Origin: Mediterraneibacter butyricigenes
GTDB lineage: Bacteria; Bacillota; Clostridia; Lachnospirales; Lachnospiraceae
Reading direction: 5' to 3'
Length of the DNA: 64,000 bases
Assembly: GCF_003574295.1 (NCBI RefSeq)
Contig: NZ_BHGK01000001.1
Coordinates: forward strand, 1,922,001-1,986,000
Made by a program: the position numbers and the translations under genes. The notes beneath the pieces were generated by a model. The model worked only from the letters and a program-made list of their open reading frames with translations. It had not been told where the DNA came from and ran no database searches. Numbering within the stretch: the first letter of the stretch is position 1; every line of letters begins with the position of its first letter. Below, in pieces: positions 43,248 through 51,742 of this stretch.

Positions 43248-44771
43248 ATGGCAGACAGCAGAATGCGAAGAATGTCTAAGAAGCAGAGGGCAAAAATCCG
43301 CAGACGGAAGAAACGGCTGAGAGCAGCGGTGGTTTTGTTTGCGTGCGCACTGATTTGTTTCTTATTCTGTCAGATTCTGCTGTTTTTCTATATTCATCGC
43401 TATGCAAAAGATACAGCACTGGAAGGAGTCCGTGTCGGGAATCTGGATGTCAGCGGCATGACGGTTTCCCAAGTGGAAAAAGCAGTGGAAAAACAGGTGA
43501 AAGCATGTCAGAACGGAACGCTGACCATCAAGGCAGGGAAAAGTTCCGGCGATACCACCTATAAAAAAATGGGACTGAGTGCGGACGGTAAAAACTTGGC
43601 AAAAGAGGCCGTGAACTATGGAAAAGAAGGAAATCTTTTCAAACGTTTTAAAGAGATTCGATGCTGCAAAAAGAATGGCTATACGGTGCCACTTCAATAC
43701 ACGGTAAATGAAAAGAAAACGAAAAAGATCCTAAAGACAGTCTGTGCCAATTCCTACGACGGACCGGTCAATGCATCAATGGTGACGAAAAAGGGCAAAC
43801 CGGTGATTACCGAGGGCAAAGAAGGCGAAGCGGTTGATGTGAAAGCAACGATCAAAGTGATCGAAAAGTACTTAAATGACGGCTGGCAGGGAGAAGACGG
43901 AACGATTACGGCAAAAAGCAAGATGACGAAGCCGGAGATTCAGGCGTCCGATCTGAAAGAACTGTCGGATGTGCTGGGAACGTTCCAGACCTATTACGGG
44001 GACGACGGATCTTCCAAGGCAATCAATGTTGAGGCGGGAGCCAACCATATCGGCGGTCATCTGGTGAAGCCGGGAGAAGAATTTTCCGCCAATGCAGCAA
44101 TGGAGCCTTATACCGAGGAAAATGGTTACACCGAGGGCGGATCTTATGAGAACGGCCAGGTGGTTCAGACTATGGGTGGCGGAATCTGTCAGGTCTCTAC
44201 CACGCTTTACAATGCGCTGCTTCTGGCAGAGGTAGAGATTACAGAGCGTATGCCTCATTCCATGCTGATCGATTACGTAGAACCGTCTATGGATGCTGCG
44301 ATCGCAGATGATGTAAAAGACCTGAAATTTAAAAATAATTATAAAACACCGATCTATATAGAGAGTGTACTTTCAGACGGATATCTGACCTTTAATATTT
44401 ACGGCAAAGAGACCCGGGATAAAAACCGGACCATCGAATATGTCAGTGAGACACTGGATACAGAAGAAGCGGAAGGAACCCGGTTTGTAGAGACTGATGA
44501 GTATGTGGGTTACTATGAGGTGATCAGCGGAGCCCGTGAAGGACTTTCCGCACAGCTCTGGAAAGTGGTTTATGAAAATGGAGAAGAAGTGAGCAGGGAT
44601 GTGGTGAATACCAGCCACTATGCCTCTTCCCCAATGACCATCGGTGTGGGGACCAACACCAGCAATTCCGCACTGAAAAGCAGGATTGAATCGGCCATTG
44701 CATCTCAGGATAAGGATACCATCCTTTCAGCGATCAGCAGCGGTTCCTATGACGGCGACGAGGACTATTAA
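43248..44771 (+). CDS. VanW-family protein with peptidoglycan-binding-like domain
   Basis: A 507-residue envelope protein. A basic N-terminus (MSKKQRAKIRRRKKRL) and a membrane helix (about 27-50) anchor it. Two repeats of the PG_binding_4 type are followed by a VanW domain (about 255-390) with PGEEFSANAAMEPYTEENGYTEGGS-like, GGGICQVSTTLYNALL and ERMPHSM motifs. A G5-like strand region and Ser-rich tail end it. Despite the name, VanW homologues are widespread outside vancomycin-resistance loci. Confidence 0.88.
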   Translation: MADSRMRRMSKKQRAKIRRRKKRLRAAVVLFACALICFLFCQILLFFYIHRYAKDTALEGVRVGNLDVSGMTVSQVEKAVEKQVKACQNGTLTIKAGKSSGDTTYKKMGLSADGKNLAKEAVNYGKEGNLFKRFKEIRCCKKNGYTVPLQYTVNEKKTKKILKTVCANSYDGPVNASMVTKKGKPVITEGKEGEAVDVKATIKVIEKYLNDGWQGEDGTITAKSKMTKPEIQASDLKELSDVLGTFQTYYGDDGSSKAINVEAGANHIGGHLVKPGEEFSANAAMEPYTEENGYTEGGSYENGQVVQTMGGGICQVSTTLYNALLLAEVEITERMPHSMLIDYVEPSMDAAIADDVKDLKFKNNYKTPIYIESVLSDGYLTFNIYGKETRDKNRTIEYVSETLDTEEAEGTRFVETDEYVGYYEVISGAREGLSAQLWKVVYENGEEVSRDVVNTSHYASSPMTIGVGTNTSNSALKSRIESAIASQDKDTILSAISSGSYDGDEDY

Positions 44772-44898
44772 ACCACATATTTTATGATCTGCCAGAAAGC
44801 AAGGCTAAGAATGTAATGCCAGAAAAGCAAATGATAGAACAGATCATGAAGAGATGAATGTAGATAAAAGGAATTTGGAAGAAGCAAGAGGAGACAAG

Positions 44899-45903
44899 AT
44901 GCAGCCGGGAAGACTATCACAGGCAATCTGGAAAAAGAATATCGTACATCCTTTAGAGCGTGCAAATGTCTGTATGTCGGAAGGCACGTTGTCGGGGGTG
45001 ACCAGGCCAACACCATTTATTTCTGATATAACCCAGGTCTGCCTTGTAGGCAGATCTCCGGCTACGGTGACGTATGGAATCTGTCGTGGAATCAATGAGC
45101 TAGCTGTTTTGGGAGTTCGGGCAGCAGGGCTGGATCTGCATGTGGAACTCCCGGAAGAGACCGCGGAAGACTGGATCCGCCAGATGACAGAGGCGCTGAT
45201 CGGGATCTTGAAGGAACAGAATCTATGGATTCGTAATCTGGATGTGCGGGTCAATCCGACAGTGAAGCTGCCGCTGTTTGCGTTGAGTGTCATGGGAGTT
45301 GAGAAAGAAGAAAACGGGCGATCAGAAACGAGTGACATTAAAAAACAGATCGAATCCGGTGTAGATTATGACATCCTGATGCTATCCGGTGCCGGAACGG
45401 AAGGGATTCTCCGGATTCTGGAAGAACGGGAAGAAGAATTATCCAAACGTTTTGTTCCTGCTTTTTTGAGACAGACCAAAGCGTTAAAGCAGGGACTTTG
45501 TGCGACCACACAGATTGAAAAGATCCGCCAAGAGGATCCGAAGGCCATACTATATCAGATCGGTGAGGGTGGTGTCTTTGCGGCGCTCTGGGATCTTTTG
45601 GAACCGCTGGAACTTGGAATGGAAATCCGGATGGATCAGATTCTGATCTGTCAGGAAACCGTGGAGATCAGTGAATTTTACCGGGTCAATCCCTATCTGA
45701 TGACATCCACCGGCAGCTTTCTGATTTTAAGTGCCTGTGGCGATCGGTTATTATTTGCATTAGAGGAGATGGGGGCGCGAGCCAGCAAGCTCGGGATTGC
45801 GACGAATGTACCGGCACGCGTGATCCTGGGCCAGTCAGAAAAACGGTATCTGGACAGACCGTTACCGGACGAATTGATGGTCTGGCAGAACCGGAGCAGA
45901 TAG
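44899..45903 (+). CDS. AIR-synthase-fold (PurM/HypE-like) protein
   Basis: A 334-residue protein of the PurM/HypE/SelD superfamily. Features are ANVCMSEGTLSGVTRPTPFISDITQVCLVGR near the N-terminus, a glycine-rich YQIGEGGVFAALWDL (about 215) and the C-terminal STGSFLILSACGDRLL. HypE's C-terminal PRIC tail is absent, and no hyp genes are nearby, so hydrogenase maturation is unlikely. It sits just before an Lrp regulator and an aminotransferase, suggesting amino-acid metabolism; the reaction is unknown. Start after GAGGAGACAAG. Confidence 0.75.
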   Translation: MQPGRLSQAIWKKNIVHPLERANVCMSEGTLSGVTRPTPFISDITQVCLVGRSPATVTYGICRGINELAVLGVRAAGLDLHVELPEETAEDWIRQMTEALIGILKEQNLWIRNLDVRVNPTVKLPLFALSVMGVEKEENGRSETSDIKKQIESGVDYDILMLSGAGTEGILRILEEREEELSKRFVPAFLRQTKALKQGLCATTQIEKIRQEDPKAILYQIGEGGVFAALWDLLEPLELGMEIRMDQILICQETVEISEFYRVNPYLMTSTGSFLILSACGDRLLFALEEMGARASKLGIATNVPARVILGQSEKRYLDRPLPDELMVWQNRSR

Positions 45904-45925
45904 AATCAAACAGGAGGAATTCAAG

Positions 45926-46408
45926 ATGAGAAATGAAATCTTAAAATATTTGGAAACCAACAGCAGAATTGATCTGGGAGAACTGGCAATTCTGTTGGAC
46001 AGCGACGAGGTCAGTGTGGCAAATGAAGTGGCAGAGATGGAGAAAGAAAAAATTATTTGCGGCTATCATACCCTGATTGACTGGGATAAAGCAGGGGTAG
46101 AGAAAGTGAATGCATTGATTGAGGTGCGTGTGACTCCGCAGAGAAATCAGGGGTTTGACCGGATTGCGGAGCGGATCTATAACTATCCGGAAGTGGCAGC
46201 TGTGTATCTGATCTCCGGAAGTTATGACCTTCTGGTCACGCTGGACGGAAAATCTCTGAAAGAAGTTTCGAGATTTGTATCGGCAAAACTTTCCACACTG
46301 GATTCTGTGATTAGTACGGCAACTCATTTTATCCTGAAAAAATATAAAGACCACGGCACAATCATGGTTCCGAGGAAGGAATCAGAAAGGATGCTGGTGA
46401 CACCGTAA
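45926..46408 (+). CDS. Lrp/AsnC-family transcriptional regulator
   Basis: A 160-residue regulator: HTH (about 1-55; ILKYLETNSRIDLGELAILLDSD) and a C-terminal RAM/ASNC ligand domain (about 70-150; VNALIEVRVTPQRNQGFDRIAERI, VYLISGSYDLLVTLDGKSL). Its stop overlaps the start of the aminotransferase gene by one base (TAATG), so the two are translationally coupled. Confidence 0.9.
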   Translation: MRNEILKYLETNSRIDLGELAILLDSDEVSVANEVAEMEKEKIICGYHTLIDWDKAGVEKVNALIEVRVTPQRNQGFDRIAERIYNYPEVAAVYLISGSYDLLVTLDGKSLKEVSRFVSAKLSTLDSVISTATHFILKKYKDHGTIMVPRKESERMLVTP

Positions 46409-47580
46409 TGAGAGATCCGTTATCAAAGAAAATTGTAGGCGTGCAGCCATCCGGCATCCGAAAGTTTTTTGACGTGGCAAATGAGATGAAGGATGCGATT
46501 TCTCTGGGTGTGGGAGAACCGGATTTTGATACGCCGTGGAGAATCCGTGAAGAAGGTATTTTTTCGTTGGAAAAAGGCAGGACTTTTTACAGCTCCAATG
46601 CGGGCTTAAAGGAACTGCGCCAGGAAATCTGTAAATATACAAAACGCAAGATTCAGGTGGAATATGATCCCATGACCGAAGTCGTGGTTACGGTGGGCGG
46701 AAGTGAGGCTATTGACATTGCCATGCGCTGTATGCTGGATCCGGGGGATGAAGTTCTGATCCCGCAGCCAAGCTATGTGTCCTACTTGCCCTGTGCCGTG
46801 ATGGCAGACGGGGTGCCGGTAGTGATTCCGCTGAAATATGAAAATGAGTTTAAACTGACGGTGGAAGATCTGGAAGGTAAGGTCACACCGAAGACAAAAA
46901 TTTTGGTCATGCCTTTCCCGAATAATCCGACCGGATCCATTATGACCAGAGAAGAACTGGAGCCGATCGCAAAATTTGTGGAAGACCATGATCTGTATGT
47001 GCTTTCTGATGAAATTTATTCTGAGCTGACCTATGGAACGGAACATGTGTCCATCGCAAGTCTGCTGGGGATGAAAGAGCGCACCATTATGATCAATGGA
47101 TTTTCCAAAGGATTTGCGATGACCGGATGGAGACTTGGTTATGCCTGCGGACCACATGTGATCATCGAGCAGATGATCAAGATGCATCAGTTTGCAATTA
47201 TGTGTGCGCCGACCAACAGTCAGTATGCAGCCATCGAAGGGTTGAGAAACTGTGTGGACGAAGTAGAAGAGATGCGGCAGGCATACAACCAGAGACGGAG
47301 ATTTTTACTCCATGAATTTGCCAGAATGAAACTGGAATGTTTTGAGCCGAAGGGTGCATTTTACATGTTCCCGAATATCTCGGAATTTGAAATGACTTCC
47401 GAAGAATTTGCCACCAGATTTTTGATGGAAGAGAAAGTTGCGGTGGTCCCGGGAACAGCATTTGGCGACTGCGGAGAGGGATTCTTACGAATTTCCTACG
47501 CATATTCACTGGAAGATCTGAAAGAGGCTATCGGAAGACTGGGAACTTTCATTGAGCGGCTGAGAGCAGAGAGGAATTAA
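46408..47580 (+). CDS. PLP-dependent class I/II aminotransferase
   Basis: A 390-residue fold-type I aminotransferase. N-terminal ISLGVGEPDFDTPW, PLP-contact segments PFPNNPTGSIM and LSDEIYSELTY, catalytic Lys in NGFSKGFAMTGWRLGY (about 232) and the substrate Arg in GFLRISYAYS. Relatives are aromatic or broad-range aminotransferases (AraT/PatA). Regulation by the coupled Lrp protein is likely. Confidence 0.88.
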   Translation: MRDPLSKKIVGVQPSGIRKFFDVANEMKDAISLGVGEPDFDTPWRIREEGIFSLEKGRTFYSSNAGLKELRQEICKYTKRKIQVEYDPMTEVVVTVGGSEAIDIAMRCMLDPGDEVLIPQPSYVSYLPCAVMADGVPVVIPLKYENEFKLTVEDLEGKVTPKTKILVMPFPNNPTGSIMTREELEPIAKFVEDHDLYVLSDEIYSELTYGTEHVSIASLLGMKERTIMINGFSKGFAMTGWRLGYACGPHVIIEQMIKMHQFAIMCAPTNSQYAAIEGLRNCVDEVEEMRQAYNQRRRFLLHEFARMKLECFEPKGAFYMFPNISEFEMTSEEFATRFLMEEKVAVVPGTAFGDCGEGFLRISYAYSLEDLKEAIGRLGTFIERLRAERN

Positions 47581-47589
47581 GGAAACTAT

Positions 47590-48084
47590 ATGTTAAACAT
47601 CGTATTGTTGGAGCCGGAGATCCCGGCAAATACAGGAAATATCGGCAGAACCTGTGTGGCGACCGGAACCAGACTGCATCTGATCGAACCACTTGGGTTT
47701 AAGCTAAATGAAAAAGCCCTGAAAAGAGCCGGCATGGATTACTGGGCGGATCTGGATGTGACGACTTATATTGATTATGCGGATTTCTGTAAAAAGAATC
47801 CGGATGCGAAGGTCTATATGGCAACCACAAAGGCCCAGAAGATCTATACGGAGGTTTCTTATGAACCGGACTGTTATATCATGTTCGGAAAAGAGAGTGC
47901 CGGAATTCCGGAGGAGATCCTGTTGGAAAATCAGGAACGATGCGTGAGAATTCCGATGGTGGGGGACATCCGTTCCCTGAATCTGAGTAATTCAGCGGCC
48001 ATCGTACTTTATGAAGCACTGAGACAGAATCACTTTGGGGGAATGAATCTGGAAGGTCATCTTCATGAACTGCACTGGAAATAG
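47590..48084 (+). CDS. trmL: tRNA (cytidine/uridine-34 2'-O)-methyltransferase
   Basis: A 164-residue SPOUT enzyme methylating the wobble ribose of tRNA-Leu. It has LNIVLLEPEIPANTGNIGRTC at the start, FGKESAGIPEEIL and the knot motif RSLNLSNSAAIVLYEALRQ. Length is typical of the single-domain TrmL. Confidence 0.92.
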   Translation: MLNIVLLEPEIPANTGNIGRTCVATGTRLHLIEPLGFKLNEKALKRAGMDYWADLDVTTYIDYADFCKKNPDAKVYMATTKAQKIYTEVSYEPDCYIMFGKESAGIPEEILLENQERCVRIPMVGDIRSLNLSNSAAIVLYEALRQNHFGGMNLEGHLHELHWK

Positions 48085-48164
48085 AATTAGGACAGCATTT
48101 TGGAAAAGACAGCAAGCAGACAGAAACGAACAAAGCAAACAAAAAGCTGACAAGGGGGTATTGG

Positions 48165-48947
48165 ATGATAATTGACAGATTTTACGGGGACGATGAAAGC
48201 TACATTTTGTATCTGTTGGAGGTTCATAAAAGAGTAACGAACAAGGAGTTGTGTGAAACTTTGCACTTATCTACCTCTACGGTACGGAAAAAACTGGCCA
48301 AAATGGAAGAAAGTGGTCTTTTGATCCGGACGCATGGCGGAGCAGCGAGTATTGACGCGGATCGGGATGCGACTATGCGCCGAAAATCCAAGATCAATAT
48401 ACTGAATAAAAAGGCCATTGCGACAGAGGCGAGCAAACTGATCTCCGCAGGGGATGTGCTTGCACTGGGAGGCGGTTCGACCATTGCAGAGATGGCACCA
48501 TATCTGTTGAAATTAAAAGAAGCAGTGATTCTGACAGACTCCACGGTCATGTCAACGCTGACTATTCCGAACCGAAACCTGGAGGTACATATCAATAGCG
48601 GAATCGTGCGCGGAAGAACCGGATGTGTGGTTGGCCCAACTTCGGAGATTTTATTTCAGACGTATCGTGCGGATAAAGCGTTTGTCGGTTGCGATGCATT
48701 TGATATTGAACAAGGAGCAGCAAGCGATAATATTCTGGTAGGACAGGTGGAATCCGCAATGCTTCGTTGTGCCAGAGAAAAATATATCCTCTGTGACAGT
48801 ACCAAACTGAATCAGACCACCCTTTGCACCTTTATTTCCACCAAAGATATTACGGCACTGATCACGGATGACGAGGCAAATCCGGAATACGTGGAGAAAG
48901 TGCGTGCGGCGGGACTGGATGTAATCGTTGCATCCATCGATCGCTGA
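48165..48947 (+). CDS. DeoR/GlpR-family transcriptional regulator
   Basis: A 260-residue regulator with an N-terminal HTH (about 20-60; VTNKELCETLHLSTSTVRKKL, HGGAASI) and a C-terminal sugar-phosphate-sensing isomerase-like domain (about 80-255; LALGGGSTIAEMAPYL, ADKAFVGCDAFD, CDSTKLNQTTLC). Such proteins are usually repressors released by a phosphorylated sugar or polyol. AAACGAAC within its leader (48124-48131) resembles boxes at 57810 and 57872. It heads the metabolic island. Confidence 0.88.
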   Translation: MIIDRFYGDDESYILYLLEVHKRVTNKELCETLHLSTSTVRKKLAKMEESGLLIRTHGGAASIDADRDATMRRKSKINILNKKAIATEASKLISAGDVLALGGGSTIAEMAPYLLKLKEAVILTDSTVMSTLTIPNRNLEVHINSGIVRGRTGCVVGPTSEILFQTYRADKAFVGCDAFDIEQGAASDNILVGQVESAMLRCAREKYILCDSTKLNQTTLCTFISTKDITALITDDEANPEYVEKVRAAGLDVIVASIDR

Positions 48948-49052
48948 AAATGCAGAAATGCGCAAAACGCTGATTTACAACCATGAAAAACGGTGAAACG
49001 CTCAAAAGGGACTGGAAAAATCCCGAAACATCCTATTTGAACCAATATTTAT

Positions 49053-49100
49053 AAAAAAGTCTGAAAACCCTTGAAAACAGAGGGCTTCCGGACTTTTTTG
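49053..49100 (+). terminator. Terminator after the DeoR gene
   Basis: AAAAAAGTCTGAAAACCCT arm (49053-49071) pairs with AGGGCTTCCGGACTTTTTT (49081-49099), with a few mismatches. Confidence 0.72.
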
Positions 49101-49105
49101 TTTTC

Positions 49106-49134
49106 TTGACATTTTAAAAAAATCCGATCATAAT
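49106..49134 (+). promoter_or_regulatory. Promoter of the HAD-FGGY-dehydrogenase operon
   Basis: TTGACA at 49106-49111, 17-bp spacer, CATAAT at 49129-49134. AATCCGAT occurs as a direct repeat at 49121-49128 and 49147-49154, straddling the -10 box, and may be an operator. Confidence 0.7.
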
Positions 49135-49206
49135 AAAAACCATCTTAATCCGATATTCCCAAACAGACCTTTTGGACTATAAAAAATATCTAAAAGGGGT
49201 GATATT

Positions 49207-50034
49207 ATCGGAACTCTACATGAAACATATCAGGTAAATCAGGACCCGAAGGGGCTGATTCCAAAGATCCAGAATTTTGCACTGGATATGGACGGTACCG
49301 TGTATCTGGATGAGACTTGGATTGACGGAGCAAAAGAATTTCTCGCAAGGATTGAGCAGACCGGGCGAAAGTATTGCTTTATGACCAATAACTCATCGAA
49401 GAACGCAGAGGTGTATGTGGACAAGCTTCATCGAATGGGACTGGACATCGATCCGACGAAGCAGTTGATCACATCAGGACACGCCACCATCGATTATCTG
49501 AAGCGCAATTATCCGGGCAAGAAGATCTATCTGTTCGGAAATAAGGTGCTGATGGATGAGTTTGAGGCCGGCGGAATTACTTTGGAAGAAGAACACCCGG
49601 ATGTCGTGGTTTCTGCATTCGACACATCTTTTGACTATGCAAAGCTGTGTAAGTTTTGCGATTTTGTACGGGAGGGACTTCCGTATATCGGTACACACCC
49701 AGATTATAATTGCCCGACCAAGACGGGCTTTGTTCCGGACATTGGATCCTTGCATGCCTATGTAAATGCATCCACAGGACGTATGCCGGACAAGATTGTA
49801 GGAAAACCGAATAAAGAAATTATTGATTACACGTTAAATGTTCTCGGAGCAAAACCGGAGAATACGGCCGTTGTGGGAGATCGTCTGTATACAGACGTAA
49901 AATCCGGCGTATTCAACGGATTATATGGAATCTTTGTATTGAGCGGTGAGGCGCAGCTTGTGGATCTTCCGGATTCAGACGTACAGCCGCACCTGATCTT
50001 TGATTCTGTGAAGGAAATCATTCCGCTTTTGTGA
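49207..50034 (+). CDS. HAD-IIA (NagD/AraL-like) sugar phosphatase with a non-ATG start
   Basis: A protein of about 275 residues. The HAD nucleophile motif LDMDGTVY is at 49282-49305; the first ATG (49288) falls after the nucleophile Asp codon, so translation must start upstream. The frame is open and contains no ATG, GTG or TTG up to an extended Shine-Dalgarno AAAGGGGTGAT (49193-49203). ATC at 49207 or ATT at 49204 are the best start codons. Other motifs are FMTNNSSKNAEVY, YIGTHPDYNCP, VGKPNKEI and AVVGDRLYTDVKSG. Relative of Bacillus AraL, next to an FGGY kinase. Confidence 0.85.
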   Translation: MGTLHETYQVNQDPKGLIPKIQNFALDMDGTVYLDETWIDGAKEFLARIEQTGRKYCFMTNNSSKNAEVYVDKLHRMGLDIDPTKQLITSGHATIDYLKRNYPGKKIYLFGNKVLMDEFEAGGITLEEEHPDVVVSAFDTSFDYAKLCKFCDFVREGLPYIGTHPDYNCPTKTGFVPDIGSLHAYVNASTGRMPDKIVGKPNKEIIDYTLNVLGAKPENTAVVGDRLYTDVKSGVFNGLYGIFVLSGEAQLVDLPDSDVQPHLIFDSVKEIIPLL

Positions 50035-50068
50035 GCAGATAACCGAACAGATTATTAGGTACTCAAAG

Positions 50069-50159
50069 CCCTGTGACACGGAGTGACATCTCGAACCGAT
50101 AAATTGCAGCCAGATGAATCGGTGACGGTATAAGTGCAAAAAGACGGGAAGTCACAGGG
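50069..50159 (+). other. Predicted structured RNA leader before the FGGY kinase
   Basis: CCCTGTGAC (50069-50077) is perfectly complementary to GTCACAGGG (50151-50159), closing a 73-nt interior that contains ACCGAT (50095-50100) / ATCGGT (50118-50123). It fills most of the 203-nt spacer between the phosphatase and kinase genes. It matches no riboswitch I know. Confidence 0.45.
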
Positions 50160-50237
50160 AAACAAGACATATGGCAACAGGCAACACATCACGTAACAGA
50201 ATAACCCCATGGAGACGAAAACAGGAGGTTTGAGCAT

Positions 50238-51740
50238 ATGTATGTAATTGGTGTAGATTTAGGAACGCAGAGTTTAAAAGGTTTACTGGTAGATCCTTCC
50301 GGAAAGATTGTTGCAGAAGCAAGTTGCGCACATGATCCGATTTATCCGAATCCGGCATGGGCAGAGCAGGTCGTTGCAGACTGGATCCATTCTTTCAAGA
50401 AGGTGGTACATGAGTTATTGGATGTAAGCGGTGTTAATCCGGAAGAGATCGGAACCATCGGAATGGATGCAATCAACGACAGTATCGTTGTGATCGATCA
50501 GGATGGAAATCCGATGATGAATTCTATTATCTGGTTGGACCGTCGTGCAGAAAATGAAATCAAAGAAGTAGAGCAGAGAGTTTCCGCAGACCGTGTCTTT
50601 GAAGTGACAGGTCTGAATCTGGATTCTTCCCATACCGCAGCAAAGATGCTCTGGGTAAAGAAGAACCGTCCGGAAATCTTTGATAAATGTAAAAATATCC
50701 TGAATGTAGACAGTTTTATGGTACATTGGATGACCGGAGAGAGCGTGGTGGATTATGCACAGGCGTCCGCATCCATGATCTATAACGTAGCAGAGAAACG
50801 TTGGGACGATGAGATGGCAAAAGCCTTTGATATCGATCCGAATCTGCTTGGAAGAATCGGCAATCCGGAAGAAATCTGCGGACATCTGACGGAAAGAGCA
50901 GCAGAGGAATTGGGACTGACTACCAAGACAAAGGTCATCATCGGTACCGGCGATGAACATTCTGCATGTGTGGGATCCGGATTGGTAAAACCGGGTATGG
51001 TCTGCGATATTACAGGAACCGCAGAGCCGGTAGCAGCCGTTGCTGATAAGCCGGTATTTGATACCATCGGACGTCTGGTTGAGACTCATCACCATGCAGA
51101 TGCAAGATGGTGGCTGATCGAGAATCCAGGATTTGTATCCGGCGGATCTACCAGATGGTTCAGAGATAGTATTGTAAGATATGAAGATTACGATATCATG
51201 AATGTTATGGCAAAGACATCTCCGGTAGGATCAAATGGCGTGATTTTCCTGCCATGTATGCAGGGTGCGATGACTCCGACCTGGAACGGAAATGCAAGAG
51301 GAACCTTCACAGGATTGACTTTAAATACAAGATTTGAAGACTTGACAAGAGCCGTATTTGAAGGAATTTCCTTCGGACTTCGTGACAACGTAGATCGTTT
51401 CGAAGAAATCGGAATGGACTGCTCCAACGTACGAATCGTAGGCGGAAGCACCAAGTCTCCGCTGTGGTGCCAGATGAAAGCAGACTTGCTCGGCAAACCG
51501 ATGACAGCGACCAAGAGCGCAGAAGGTGCAGCGATTGGTGCAGCAATGCTGGCAGGTGTGGCAGAAGGCAACTTCAAGAATCTGGATGAAGCAGCAGAAG
51601 CAATGGTAGAACTGGGTGCAACCTATGAACCGGATCTGTCCAAGAAAGCGGCGTATGATGAAGCTTACGAGCGGTATAAAGAATGCTACAAGGCTATGGA
51701 GCCGTTCTTTGATAAATGCTATAGTCAGGAGGCGGAATAA
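50238..51740 (+). CDS. FGGY-family carbohydrate kinase
   Basis: A 500-residue kinase with the two-domain actin-like fold: phosphate-1 motif GVDLGTQSLKGLLVD at the start, TIGMDAINDSIVVID and IIWLDRRA, the catalytic-base Asp in IGTGDEHSACVGSGLVKPG (about 233), and the adenosine motif RIVGGSTKSPLWCQMKADLLG (about 400). Closest in style to xylulokinases, but substrate residues do not allow a firm call. It precedes a glycerol-1-phosphate-dehydrogenase-like gene by two bases. Confidence 0.88.
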   Translation: MYVIGVDLGTQSLKGLLVDPSGKIVAEASCAHDPIYPNPAWAEQVVADWIHSFKKVVHELLDVSGVNPEEIGTIGMDAINDSIVVIDQDGNPMMNSIIWLDRRAENEIKEVEQRVSADRVFEVTGLNLDSSHTAAKMLWVKKNRPEIFDKCKNILNVDSFMVHWMTGESVVDYAQASASMIYNVAEKRWDDEMAKAFDIDPNLLGRIGNPEEICGHLTERAAEELGLTTKTKVIIGTGDEHSACVGSGLVKPGMVCDITGTAEPVAAVADKPVFDTIGRLVETHHHADARWWLIENPGFVSGGSTRWFRDSIVRYEDYDIMNVMAKTSPVGSNGVIFLPCMQGAMTPTWNGNARGTFTGLTLNTRFEDLTRAVFEGISFGLRDNVDRFEEIGMDCSNVRIVGGSTKSPLWCQMKADLLGKPMTATKSAEGAAIGAAMLAGVAEGNFKNLDEAAEAMVELGATYEPDLSKKAAYDEAYERYKECYKAMEPFFDKCYSQEAE

Positions 51741-51742
51741 TC

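Noticed and set aside
31131-44771. Vancomycin-resistance locus, suggested by VanY-like and VanW-like proteins
   Set aside because: The two genes are 11 kb apart and no vanH, vanA/B ligase, vanX or vanRS is present; both families are common in susceptible bacteria.
44784-44847. Inverted repeat ATGATCTG / CAGATCAT
   Set aside because: Perfect 8-bp arms but separated by about 48 nt of unstructured sequence and without a T-run; too weak for a terminator or operator call.
44899-45903. Hydrogenase maturation factor HypE
   Set aside because: No C-terminal cysteine tail and no hyp or hydrogenase genes nearby.
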